A stretch of 64,000 nucleotides of DNA from a virus: positions 1-64,000 of IMG/VR virus record IMGVR_UViG_3300036850_000105; one strand, written 5' to 3'. The position numbers and the translations under genes are program-made. The first letter of the stretch is position 1. Every line of letters begins with the position of its first letter. Positions 6,878-13,563 of the stretch are shown one piece after another. Under the pieces are notes generated by a model that searched no databases, was not told where the DNA came from, and saw nothing but the letters and a program-made list of their open reading frames with translations.

Positions 6878-7317
6878 GGCGACGCCTTCGGCGCGTGAAC
6901 GAAACCGGCTGCACGAATCCGCCGAACGCACTCGGGGCACGTGACGAAGGCCGCCTCCCGGCTTTTCTTGCTCTTCAGCGTGGCGAAGGGGTGGAGGCCG
7001 CCGCTCGCCTCGTGCGCGTCCTCGAGCCCACGACCACAGACGAGCTCGACCTGACCGCTCCTGAGCTTGCGCTCCTGGTAGACACGGCGACCGGACCAGC
7101 AACTATCGCCGCCAGAGAAGCCCACGAAGGTCGCCGAGCGCGCATGGATCGGCTCGGGCTCGACGCTGGCGATCCGAGCGTCGTCGCCATTACGACGAGC
7201 CTCGGCCTGGAGCGCGATGCACTCCTCCTTCGTGCCGCGCCCGCTCTCGAGGAACTCGCCACGAACGAAGACGAGTACCCGGTGGGTAGCAGCCACTATG
7301 GCGACTGCGGCGCTCAC
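6874..7317 (-). CDS. Hypothetical protein with C-terminal Cys motif, 147 aa
   Basis: GTG at 7317 overlaps the upstream stop (GTGA, 7314-7317). N-terminus is hydrophobic (SAAVAIVAATHRVLVFVRG), then RGTKEECIALQAEA, and the C-terminus has TCPECVRRIRAAGFV, half of a zinc ribbon. A longer frame to 7434 exists but overlaps the neighbour heavily. Unknown function. Confidence 0.6.
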   Translation of the reverse strand: MSAAVAIVAATHRVLVFVRGEFLESGRGTKEECIALQAEARRNGDDARIASVEPEPIHARSATFVGFSGGDSCWSGRRVYQERKLRSGQVELVCGRGLEDAHEASGGLHPFATLKSKKSREAAFVTCPECVRRIRAAGFVHAPKASP

Positions 7318-7766
7318 GATCCAGCCCTCCCGCACATCGCCCCAACCCCGCCAAACAACTCCGCCCGATCCCACACCCAAAACGTCTGCCGGAATCCCGA
7401 CCCCGTCATCCCGGTACGGTTCCGGCTCGCGCATTCGAGGTCGGCCGCCTCACGGGTCGCGTGCTCGCCGTGGTGCGTCGTGGCGTTGAAGCCCGGGTGG
7501 TCCTCGACGACAACGAAGCGGGAGGCCAGGCGGTTCTCGATGATCTGGTGCGCGCGCTTGATCTCCGAGGCGGTCGGGTAGCCTGAGCGAGAGAGCGCCA
7601 GGAGCTCGCGGGAGAGCGAGGGGGAGGCGATCGGGCGGACGGGGGCGAGCGGGGGGAGGCCTTCGACCAGGGAGATCGTTGGGACCCGGGGCGGCCGAAG
7701 GGGGCTCGCTACGGGGGTGAGGTCGGTCGGGAGGGCTGGAACGGTTGGGGTGGAGAGGGTTTGCAT
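7314..7766 (-). CDS. First gene of the leftward operon, hypothetical, 150 aa
   Basis: ATG at 7766, only 24 bp beyond the operator at 7790-7805, so it is the promoter-proximal early gene, the position of N/CIII-like regulators in lambdoid phages. Residues 1-50 are Pro/Ser-rich; the middle (PTASEIKRAHQIIENRLAS) is helical. The C-terminal part (VVVEDHPGFNATTHHGEHATREAADLECASRNRTGM) looks like the small family of amino-acid-repeat clamp proteins around dosage-like domains, without a confident match. No strong ribosome site. Confidence 0.65.
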   Translation of the reverse strand: MQTLSTPTVPALPTDLTPVASPLRPPRVPTISLVEGLPPLAPVRPIASPSLSRELLALSRSGYPTASEIKRAHQIIENRLASRFVVVEDHPGFNATTHHGEHATREAADLECASRNRTGMTGSGFRQTFWVWDRAELFGGVGAMCGRAGS

Positions 7767-7789
7767 GGGGTGCTCTGTGCTGACTCGTA

Positions 7790-7805
7790 AAGGTAAACAT
7801 ACCTT
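7790..7805. promoter_or_regulatory. Left operator (16-bp palindrome)
   Basis: AAGGTAAACATACCTT, arms AAGGTA/TACCTT around a 4-bp centre. The same palindrome recurs at 8288-8303, so the pair brackets the repressor gene. Leftward, a TTGCCA with a TTTACC 16 bp later would place a promoter across this site; the operator identification is stronger than the promoter boxes. Confidence 0.7.
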
Positions 7806-7859
7806 GACCGTCTTGGCAAAGAGAAATCGACCTACGCGGTGCGTTATTTCACCCTAGGG

Positions 7860-8246
7860 CTACCCCGTGGGCTTGTGGCTCGGGCGCTCTTCGGACTCAG
7901 GAGCGACGCTGTCTCCGCGTCGCTTCCTGGCGAATTCCATGACCTTTCGGTCGCGGTACTCCCGCCCTTGCCGCTCCCACCACCCTAGCGCGTCGTCCAG
8001 GATCTGGCCCGGCGATCTGCCGTCTAGTTTGGCCAGGCGGATGAGCGTCCACACTCCGCCTCCGGGTTTCCCCGTTCGGATCTGCGAGACCTGGGCCTTG
8101 CTGACCCCCGTGCGTCGCTGGATCTCTGGTCCGTTGATGCCAGCGCGGTCCCAGTTCTCGAGCAATAGCCCGAGGTACCAAAAAAGAGCTTCCCCCCGGT
8201 CGTCGTCCGGGTTTGCCATTGGGCGCGCGACACACTCTAGCGTCAA
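7860..8246 (-). CDS. HTH (XRE-type) phage repressor
   Basis: 128 aa. The HTH core is visible as INGPEIQRRTGVSKAQVSQIR (about residues 38-58), followed by TLIRLAKLDGRSPGQIL, typical of lambda-repressor-like folds, and a basic C-terminus. No LexA-like peptidase domain, so induction would not be through self-cleavage. TTG start at 8246 has AAGG 5 nt upstream; an ATG at 8219 is the alternative. Position between two identical operators and opposite to a Cro-like gene identifies it as the immunity repressor. Confidence 0.8.
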   Translation of the reverse strand: MTLECVARPMANPDDDRGEALFWYLGLLLENWDRAGINGPEIQRRTGVSKAQVSQIRTGKPGGGVWTLIRLAKLDGRSPGQILDDALGWWERQGREYRDRKVMEFARKRRGDSVAPESEERPSHKPTG

Positions 8247-8272
8247 GCCGACCTTACGCTAAAAGAAAGTAC

Positions 8273-8303
8273 TTGCACGTTCCGGTAAAGGTATGCTTAC
8301 CTT
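8273..8303 (+). promoter_or_regulatory. Right operator and probable rightward promoter
   Basis: Operator AAGGTATGCTTACCTT at 8288-8303, matching the left copy in both 6-bp arms. TTGCAC at 8273-8278 could serve as -35 with CTTACC 17 bp downstream. The Cro-like start codon lies only 9 bp after the operator, so the mRNA leader must be very short. Confidence 0.65.
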
Positions 8304-8311
8304 GACCCGAG

Positions 8312-8635
8312 ATGAGCGACGCCGAGTTCCCGGGCCCGGAGCTGTTTGAGGGGTTCCTCACGGCTCATGACATCAAGCGGGAGGCGGCCGGCGAGGCGCT
8401 TGGCGTCTCCAGAATGACCATCTGGTCCTGGATAAACCGCGAGTCGGTTCCGTCTGAGCAGTCGCGCCACGACATCGGAATTTGGACGAATGGCGCGGTA
8501 CCGGCCGAGAGCTGGCCCCCGTCTGCCGATCGCCGGAAGAGGGTCGTCGAGGTGGCGCCGTTTGAGCCGAAGCCGTCGGACGACGATCCGCCCGCCTCCG
8601 AATCAAAGCCAAACGGACACGAGGGGGCGGCTTGA
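8312..8635 (+). CDS. Cro/YdaS-like regulator
   Basis: 107 aa, ATG at 8312. The HTH spans about residues 17-50: LTAHDIKREAAGEALGVSRM followed by TIWSWINRESVPSEQSRHDI. The C-terminal 40 residues are charged and probably flexible. Divergent from the repressor and first gene of the rightward operon, the classical Cro position. TTG of the next gene overlaps its stop. Confidence 0.8.
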   Translation: MSDAEFPGPELFEGFLTAHDIKREAAGEALGVSRMTIWSWINRESVPSEQSRHDIGIWTNGAVPAESWPPSADRRKRVVEVAPFEPKPSDDDPPASESKPNGHEGAA

Positions 8636-9585
8636 GACGCCTGGCGCGCCCCACCACCGACACCGAACGCGCCGAGGGCTCGCGGTATGGCCGCTGGGTG
8701 CTCGTCGAGCGAGCGTCCGGCATGAAGGTTCGCGCCCGTTGCGACTGTGGCAACGAGAAGGTTGTTTACTTCTTCAATCTCCGAAGCGGAATGTCGCGGT
8801 CGTGCGGCTGTCTCGCCCGCGAGGTGTGCAGCGCGAATGCCCGCACCCACGGCGGCACGGGGACAGCCATCTACCGGATTTGGGCGGGCATGAAGGCCCG
8901 GTGTCACGGATCGCCAAGGCTGAAGCAGTTCAAGGACTACGGCGGGCGCGGGATCGCGGTCTGTCCGGAGTGGCTCGGCGATGGAGGATTCGAGCGCTTC
9001 GTAGCGGACATGGGGCCACGTCCGTCGCCGAAGCACTCGCTCGATCGCTATCCCGACAACAACGGGAACTACGAGCCGGGAAACTGTCGGTGGGCGACCG
9101 ACAAGGAGCAGGCGCGCAACACTCGCAGAAACGTCTGGCTCGAGCACGGCGGTCGCCGGATGCTCGCCACCGACTGGGCGACGGAGCTCGGCATCTCGCG
9201 TCAGGCCATCGAGCAACGAATCCGTTGGGGCTGGTCGGAGGAAAAAATCTGTACGACGCGGGGTCCCAAGCTTGCAGACGTTCTGCGCGGGCGCGTTCCC
9301 GGAACACGTAAGCTTGTGTGCAACGGAGTCCGCGACACAGTCGCGGGCTGGGAGCGACGGACCGGCGTCAACCACCGAACGATACTCACGCGTCTGAAAG
9401 CCGGTCGCTCGGTTGAGGAAGCATTGACGGTTGGCCGGCTTCCGGTGCGCCGCCGCCCGCGCGAGGCGGTTCCTCGTGTTCGGTATGACCATCCGCGCCC
9501 TCCGCGCAAACGTACCCAGTGCAGCCGATGCGCCGGCTTCGGCCACAACAAGGCCACCTGCGAAAACCAGATCAAGGCCGCCTAG
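8632..9585 (+). CDS. Zn-ribbon / HNH-like DNA-binding protein with C-terminal zinc knuckle
   Basis: 317 aa, TTG start overlapping the previous stop (TTGA). Order of parts: four-Cys N-terminal site (CDCGNEK then SCGCLAR, about 38-61), then the HNH-like core YGGRGIAVCPEW followed by LDRYPDNNGNYEPGNCRWAT (about 135-163). Two HTH-like repeats follow (ATDWATELGISRQAIEQRI and VAGWERRTGVNHRTILTRL). The protein ends in a CX2CX4HX4C knuckle, CSRCAGFGHNKATC. Core plus HTH resembles phage homing-type nucleases. A shorter paralogue lies at 17142-17768. Either a free-standing homing nuclease or a DNA-binding regulator. Confidence 0.7.
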   Translation: MRRLARPTTDTERAEGSRYGRWVLVERASGMKVRARCDCGNEKVVYFFNLRSGMSRSCGCLAREVCSANARTHGGTGTAIYRIWAGMKARCHGSPRLKQFKDYGGRGIAVCPEWLGDGGFERFVADMGPRPSPKHSLDRYPDNNGNYEPGNCRWATDKEQARNTRRNVWLEHGGRRMLATDWATELGISRQAIEQRIRWGWSEEKICTTRGPKLADVLRGRVPGTRKLVCNGVRDTVAGWERRTGVNHRTILTRLKAGRSVEEALTVGRLPVRRRPREAVPRVRYDHPRPPRKRTQCSRCAGFGHNKATCENQIKAA

Positions 9586-9588
9586 CCC

Positions 9589-9717
9589 ATGCGCACTCTC
9601 GCCCGCACCACCCTTCTCGTCACCGTAGCCGTCGGCATCGTCGCGGTCACGGTGGCTGGGTTTGCGTTTGAGCGTCTGTATCAGGTGTTGGAGAAGAAGC
9701 CGAAGGAGGACGCTTGA
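9589..9717 (+). CDS. Predicted membrane micro-protein, 42 aa
   Basis: ATG at 9589, three bases after the previous stop. One clear transmembrane span (TTLLVTVAVGIVAVTVAGFA) then a charged tail with KKPKED. The stop overlaps the TTG of the next gene, supporting translation. Function unknown. Confidence 0.65.
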   Translation: MRTLARTTLLVTVAVGIVAVTVAGFAFERLYQVLEKKPKEDA

Positions 9718-10019
9718 GCGCCCACACCTCTGAGCGTCCGTCGGGACCTGGTCTCGCGAAGTGTCCATCATTCTCCGAGGACGAGAACAGCAACTTGCGC
9801 GCCAAGGTTCAGTTCGAGGCGCGCATCGTCGCGGTTGGTCTCGGTGGCCGCTCTGTTCGCTGGCTCGCCGACAACGTGTTCAAGGTCCCGCACACGACAC
9901 TGGCGGAGCGCAGATCTCGCCGTCGTCTCGATCTGGCGCCGAAGGAAGAATGGTTCCGCGCGCTGAACGAGTGGGCGGACTGGCAGCGGCTCGGATCGAA
10001 GTTTGGAGCGTCGCGCTGA
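9714..10019 (+). CDS. Hypothetical HTH-like protein, 101 aa
   Basis: TTG start at 9714 (TTGA overlap). The stretch VRWLADNVFKVPHTTLAERRSRRRL looks like a helix-turn-helix recognition unit followed by a basic arm, suggesting DNA binding. No family assigned. A 136-bp gap without a gene follows (10020-10155); it contains an 8-T run and no convincing promoter. Confidence 0.6.
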   Translation: MSAHTSERPSGPGLAKCPSFSEDENSNLRAKVQFEARIVAVGLGGRSVRWLADNVFKVPHTTLAERRSRRRLDLAPKEEWFRALNEWADWQRLGSKFGASR

Positions 10020-10155
10020 TGGTCTTTTTTTTGGCCCCACCGTGTCCGCGTACAGCAATCTTTGCGCACGATCGCCAAACCACGCAACGCGCGTGGGTGA
10101 AGGTTCGCTCAGGGTCCACGAATGTTGCGCGTCGCGTATGTTCAGGGGGTGAGTC

Positions 10156-10497
10156 GTGATCAGCACCCGTCAACGCGAGGCCCTCTGTGCCCTCGGCCGT
10201 GATGAATGGGTCGTCGCGTCGGAGGTAGCAAAGCGCGCCGGGATGTCTTCCGCCTATGGCCCGCTGACGCGACTGATGCGCATGGGCCTGGTCGAGCTCG
10301 ACGGCTCAACGTGGCCGCATCGTTGGCGACGCACTGGCGCGAACGTTCGCTTCAACGACGGCGGCCCCCCGTGGGAAACCGCCTGCTCAAGTTTCGAGCC
10401 TGGCGACGAACTGACTCCGTTACCGGACGACATCTGCGGCGCGTGCGGGCGATCCCACGCAGAGCACGCGTCCACCCTTTCAGCCGGAGCCGCGTAG
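10156..10497 (+). CDS. Winged-HTH-like protein with C-terminal Cys/His motif
   Basis: 113 aa, GTG at 10156 with GGGGGTGA upstream. Residues 4-55 fit a winged helix (REALCALGRDEWVVASEVAKR, then LTRLMRMGLVELDG). The C-terminus has CGACGRSHAEH, a motif common at the end of small phage proteins and likely to bind zinc. Possibly a regulator of the rightward operon. Confidence 0.65.
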   Translation: MISTRQREALCALGRDEWVVASEVAKRAGMSSAYGPLTRLMRMGLVELDGSTWPHRWRRTGANVRFNDGGPPWETACSSFEPGDELTPLPDDICGACGRSHAEHASTLSAGAA

Positions 10498-10501
10498 CCG
10501 A

Positions 10502-10609
10502 ATGCCTTCCCCGACTACGCGCACACGTGTCCCCGCTGGTGGGATCCAAATGCACTGGGAATCCTGCCGTATCGGCATGCCCGCCTTGAACTGCAACGGA
10601 GGTGGGTGA
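10502..10609 (+). CDS. Possible micro-ORF, 35 aa
   Basis: ATG at 10502 five bases after the previous stop; the stop TGA overlaps the ATG of the next gene. Contains two Cys, Pro- and Gly-rich, no structure signal. Supported only by spacing and overlap. Confidence 0.3.
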   Translation: MPSPTTRTRVPAGGIQMHWESCRIGMPALNCNGGG

Positions 10610-10827
10610 TGGGTCGCCCGTTTCTCGCCCAGCTCGTCATCGACATCGCCAAGAACCTTGGCGCGCACGTCTGCGTGTCATGCGGCACGTGGTCGTTTCG
10701 CTCGTGGGAGCGGTTGCGCGAACGCGGCTGGTGGCACGGGACGTGGGGCGCCCCGCCCTACGACGGGATCACGCTCTGCGATGACTGCCACCAAAACAGC
10801 GAGGGCGCCGATGTGCCGCTCGGGTAA
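10609..10827 (+). CDS. Small Cys4 protein, 72 aa
   Basis: ATG at 10609 preferred over the adjacent GTG because GGAGGT sits 5 nt upstream. Contains CVSCGTWSF near residue 23 and CDDCHQNSEG near residue 57, a split zinc ribbon, with a Trp-rich middle (RERGWWHGTWG). Unknown role. Confidence 0.65.
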   Translation: MGRPFLAQLVIDIAKNLGAHVCVSCGTWSFRSWERLRERGWWHGTWGAPPYDGITLCDDCHQNSEGADVPLG

Positions 10828-11203
10828 GACCATGCTCTGCTACGTACCGATTCCCGGCAGGTTGAGTCACACCGGCGAGCGTCGGTGGTCGTGGAAACCG
10901 GTGGACTGGTGCATCGCCGAACTCGTGTGCGAGCTCAACCGAGCGGGAGAACTCACGGCCGGTTCGTGCTGTGGCCATCGGCGCGGCGCACCGGGTTCCG
11001 TTGTGTTCCACGACGGGCGGGATCTCACCGTCAAGGAGGCGACGGGGCTTCTTTCGACCCACGGCGTTGTGCTCCAGAAGCACATCCATCCGGCCGATCC
11101 ATCGCGCGGCGACGGCACGGGTTCGGTCTACTACCCAGAGCGCGATCAGTTCCGAGACTTCTCGCGGCCGTCGCACCGCGCGCGCAGCTTGGGGGAAACG
11201 TAA
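10811..11203 (+). CDS. Hypothetical protein, 130 aa
   Basis: ATG at 10811 (MCRSGKTMLCYVPIPG) with GAGGG 5 nt upstream; overlaps the previous gene by 17 bp. ATG at 10832 is an alternative. Contains CIAELVCELNRAGELTAGSC, a pattern seen in small phage proteins with a CxxHxxx-like metal site (SCCGHRRG), and VVFHDGRDL. Function unknown. Confidence 0.65.
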   Translation: MCRSGKTMLCYVPIPGRLSHTGERRWSWKPVDWCIAELVCELNRAGELTAGSCCGHRRGAPGSVVFHDGRDLTVKEATGLLSTHGVVLQKHIHPADPSRGDGTGSVYYPERDQFRDFSRPSHRARSLGET

Positions 11204-11207
11204 GCCG

Positions 11208-11438
11208 ATGTCTCTCTCGATGAACGCCCCCCTAACCCGACTCGACAGAAACGGCCACCACTCCCTAGCCGCGCCGCTGTCCCGCACTTCCCAGCTCTCC
11301 CGCCTTCTGCTCGAGGCCGCCATCGTCTTCGCGATCGTCGGGGCTGCTCTCGTGTACATCGGGTGGTTGGCCGAAGGGTTTGTGCCGGTGTGGGTGGAGC
11401 GGGAGAGCGGGGACGAGATGCGAACGGAGGAGCCGTGA
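11208..11438 (+). CDS. Predicted single-span membrane protein, 76 aa
   Basis: ATG at 11208. Polar N-terminus, then one hydrophobic helix (LLLEAAIVFAIVGAALVYIG, about 33-52) and an acidic tail. Its stop overlaps the next GTG (GTGA), forming a pair with another membrane protein. Confidence 0.65.
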   Translation: MSLSMNAPLTRLDRNGHHSLAAPLSRTSQLSRLLLEAAIVFAIVGAALVYIGWLAEGFVPVWVERESGDEMRTEEP

Positions 11439-11662
11439 GCGACGAAGCCAGGATCCTGATTCTCGGCTTGGCGATCCCGATCTTCGCCTTTGCTGGGCTT
11501 TGGTCCGGCATGCGCCGCGGGAAAATCGATGCCTGGGACGCCACCACCACCGCGATCGAAAACGACAGGTGCGCCCTCCGCGGTCTCGTGCTCCTCCGTG
11601 GCCAAGCCGGCGAGTTCGTCTGCGTGCAGCCCGGGGCGGAGAAGTATCGGGGGAAGCGGTGA
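11435..11662 (+). CDS. Predicted membrane protein, 75 aa
   Basis: GTG at 11435 overlaps the previous stop. N-terminal hydrophobic helix (ILILGLAIPIFAFAGLW) and a soluble C-terminal part with two Cys. Forms a coupled pair with the preceding membrane gene; function unknown. Confidence 0.65.
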   Translation: MSDEARILILGLAIPIFAFAGLWSGMRRGKIDAWDATTTAIENDRCALRGLVLLRGQAGEFVCVQPGAEKYRGKR

Positions 11663-11955
11663 GCCTCCCCGTCGTCCTGATTCCACACCCTCACGTCCGA
11701 ATGGACGCGAGCGTCATGAACGGGAGCCCGTACGTCGTCGGTTCGCGCGTTCCGGTGCGTCGGATCTACGGGTTCTTCAAGGGCGGATCCAGCTTGGAGC
11801 GCATCGTCAAACGTTACCCGCAGCTCGGTGCCGCCAAGGTGATCGACGCGCTCGCCTTCGCGCTCGACAACACGGACCTGTTGGAGGCGGACATCGCTCG
11901 GGAGCAGGCCAATATCGACAGGGTGACAAGGGGCACGGAGGCGCCGAAGCCGTGA
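11659..11955 (+). CDS. DUF433-like protein
   Basis: 98 aa, GTG at 11659 (GTGA overlap). Matches the DUF433 pattern: SVMNGSPYVVGSRVPVRRIY, then FFKGGSSLERIVKRYPQL and VIDALAFALDN. DUF433 is a winged-HTH-like family often found as the antitoxin of VapC-type toxin pairs, but no PIN-domain gene is adjacent here. It may act as a stand-alone DNA-binding regulator. Confidence 0.75.
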   Translation: MSLPVVLIPHPHVRMDASVMNGSPYVVGSRVPVRRIYGFFKGGSSLERIVKRYPQLGAAKVIDALAFALDNTDLLEADIAREQANIDRVTRGTEAPKP

Positions 11956-12116
11956 TGCGCCCCACCCTCTTCACCATCCGCGCAATCCGCGCCTACTCCC
12001 GCCCGCCACGCATCTGGCTCACGTACGGGCTCGATGGCGCGGTCCGGCGGTTGCGGAGGGAGCAGAGGCGGAGCGACGAGCGGCGAACGGATTCAAGCGT
12101 TGGGAGGTGGTGTTGA
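11955..12116 (+). CDS. Hypothetical basic protein, 53 aa
   Basis: ATG at 11955 shares its A with the previous stop (TGATG). Very basic C-terminus (VRRLRREQRRSDERR). Its stop overlaps the TTG of the next gene. No family. Confidence 0.5.
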   Translation: MRPTLFTIRAIRAYSRPPRIWLTYGLDGAVRRLRREQRRSDERRTDSSVGRWC

Positions 12117-12289
12117 AACTACCCGCCGACCTCACCTTCGCCGAGCTCCGGGAGATCGTCCGTGGCATCGTCCGTGAAGAGCGCGCAGCCGAGCGTAAGC
12201 TCCGGTCCGTGAAGGCACCGACGCGCAAGGCTTCGCCGAAGCGCGTCGCCCAGGTCCGCCGCTCACTTCGTCAGTTGGGGGTCGGATGA
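12113..12289 (+). CDS. Hypothetical protein upstream of integrase, 58 aa
   Basis: TTG at 12113 with GGAGG 5 nt upstream and TTGA overlap. Helical and basic (ADLTFAELREIVRGIVREE, then a Lys/Arg-rich tail). Ends 4 bp into the integrase. Size, charge and position would fit an excisionase-like accessory, but no HTH is clear, so this is only inference. Confidence 0.6.
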   Translation: MKLPADLTFAELREIVRGIVREERAAERKLRSVKAPTRKASPKRVAQVRRSLRQLGVG

Positions 12290-13563
12290 GGCGCCAGGCC
12301 GCCACCGTCGAAGAGCACCCGAGGGGATCGGGGCGGTTCCGCGTGCGAGCTCGCGTGAAGGGCAAGCGCCCGGTCATCGCGAGGGGCCTCGGTGAAGCAG
12401 AGGCGCACGAGATCGCTGATGCCTATCACGTGGTCCGCCACGAAACCGACCAGCAGGACCGGCTCACCCTGGCGGAGTTCGGTGAGAGCTTCCTGAAGCG
12501 CCGCGAACGATCCGGCGTCCGCGCTATCCGGACGGATCGGTCTCGCTGGAGCAAGCACATCGCGAAGGCACAGATTGGTGAACTCCCGGTGGCTCAGCTC
12601 CACAGCCGCGATGTTTGGGGGTGGCTCGACGGCCTGACGGACCTCGCGTACCGCACCCAGCTCCGCCTCCTGAACCTGCTCCGGGTGGCCCTCCAAGAAG
12701 CCGTCCGCCGGCGCGTGGCCGAGACCAACCCGGCCCGAGACGTGGAAATCCACAAGGCGGCTGCCGCTCGAGCGACGGACGACCTGGAGGGCATCCTGAA
12801 CCCCGCCGAGCAACAAGCTCTAGTTGCCGCCGTACCCGTCCGGGAGCGACCCACCGTCGTCTTTGCTCTCTGCACCGGCCTCCGTCAGGCCGAGCAGTGG
12901 TGGCTCAAGTGGGAGGACGTGAAGCCCGACCGGGTGGTCGTCTCCCGCTCCGCCGATGGCCTGCCGACGAAGAGCGGGAAGCCTCGCCCGGTGCCCCTGC
13001 TGCCTCCAGCGCTCGCCGCCCTGGAGGCCCTCCCGCGGCGCTCCCCGTGGGTCTTCCCTGCCCTTCGCGGGTCACGCCGAGCGAACGGCAAGCCGCCTCG
13101 CGGCTGGGCGAAGTGGGTCAAGGCGGCCGGTATCAAGCGCCCGATCCGCTGGCACGATCTCCGGCACACCTGCGCGACCTCGCTCCTAGCGGGTTGGTGG
13201 GGACGGAAGTGGTCGCTCGACGAAGTTTGCTCGCTGCTCGGACACTCGTCGGTGCAGGTGACGGAGCGGTACGCGCGGAAGCTAGACAGCACGCTGGAGG
13301 CCGCAGTCATTGGGACCACTGGTCCCACGGTCCCGACGCTGAAAGCGTCTAACCACTTGAGCCGACTGTCGGATTTGAACCGACGACCTGTGCTTTACGA
13401 AAGCGCTGGAGAGGGGAAGGAAAACGCGAGGGTAGGTAAGCCGGTGGTCACACCCAGTGACCTCCATGACGACGCCGACTACTCCTTCGAGTGGGCCGCC
13501 ACCCTAGCCGAACACCAAGAGCGGGCTGAGGCCTTCGCCGCCATCGGGGGAGGGTCGAGGTGA
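12286..13563 (+). CDS. int: Tyrosine integrase
   Basis: 425 aa, ATG at 12286. Arm-binding and core-binding domains occupy about 1-165. The catalytic domain carries the full set: Arg200 (CTGLRQAEQWWL), Lys229 (TKSGK), His290 and Arg293 (WHDLRHTCATSLL), His320 (LGHSSVQV) and the nucleophile Tyr329 (TERYARK). After the catalytic Tyr there is an unusually long C-terminal extension of about 95 residues. Residues 358-373 are encoded by a sequence that, on the other strand, reads as the 3' half of a tRNA-Thr gene (see 13358-13404). The stop overlaps the C5 methylase start. Confidence 0.95.
   Translation: MRRQAATVEEHPRGSGRFRVRARVKGKRPVIARGLGEAEAHEIADAYHVVRHETDQQDRLTLAEFGESFLKRRERSGVRAIRTDRSRWSKHIAKAQIGELPVAQLHSRDVWGWLDGLTDLAYRTQLRLLNLLRVALQEAVRRRVAETNPARDVEIHKAAAARATDDLEGILNPAEQQALVAAVPVRERPTVVFALCTGLRQAEQWWLKWEDVKPDRVVVSRSADGLPTKSGKPRPVPLLPPALAALEALPRRSPWVFPALRGSRRANGKPPRGWAKWVKAAGIKRPIRWHDLRHTCATSLLAGWWGRKWSLDEVCSLLGHSSVQVTERYARKLDSTLEAAVIGTTGPTVPTLKASNHLSRLSDLNRRPVLYESAGEGKENARVGKPVVTPSDLHDDADYSFEWAATLAEHQERAEAFAAIGGGSR
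13358..13404 (-). other. Putative attP: 3' half of a tRNA-Thr(CGT) gene
   Basis: Read on the minus strand: anticodon loop TTCGTAA (anticodon CGT), the 3' anticodon stem, a variable segment, a perfect T-arm (GTCGG TTCAAAT CCGAC) and acceptor AGTCGGC plus TCA. The 5' half of a tRNA is absent, and the anticodon stem already has a mismatch on its 5' side. Phages integrating into tRNA genes carry exactly this kind of 3'-end copy to restore the tRNA. Crossover should fall in or just beyond the anticodon loop. Confidence 0.75.

Noticed and set aside
8365-9771. 468-codon leftward open frame antisense to the Cro-like and HNH-like genes
   Set aside because: Both sense genes have recognisable domains; the antisense product shows no domain and covers the 3' ends of two genes.
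10020-10155. Eight-T run as a terminator
   Set aside because: No stable stem precedes the T-run; it follows the stop of the previous gene by only a few bases.
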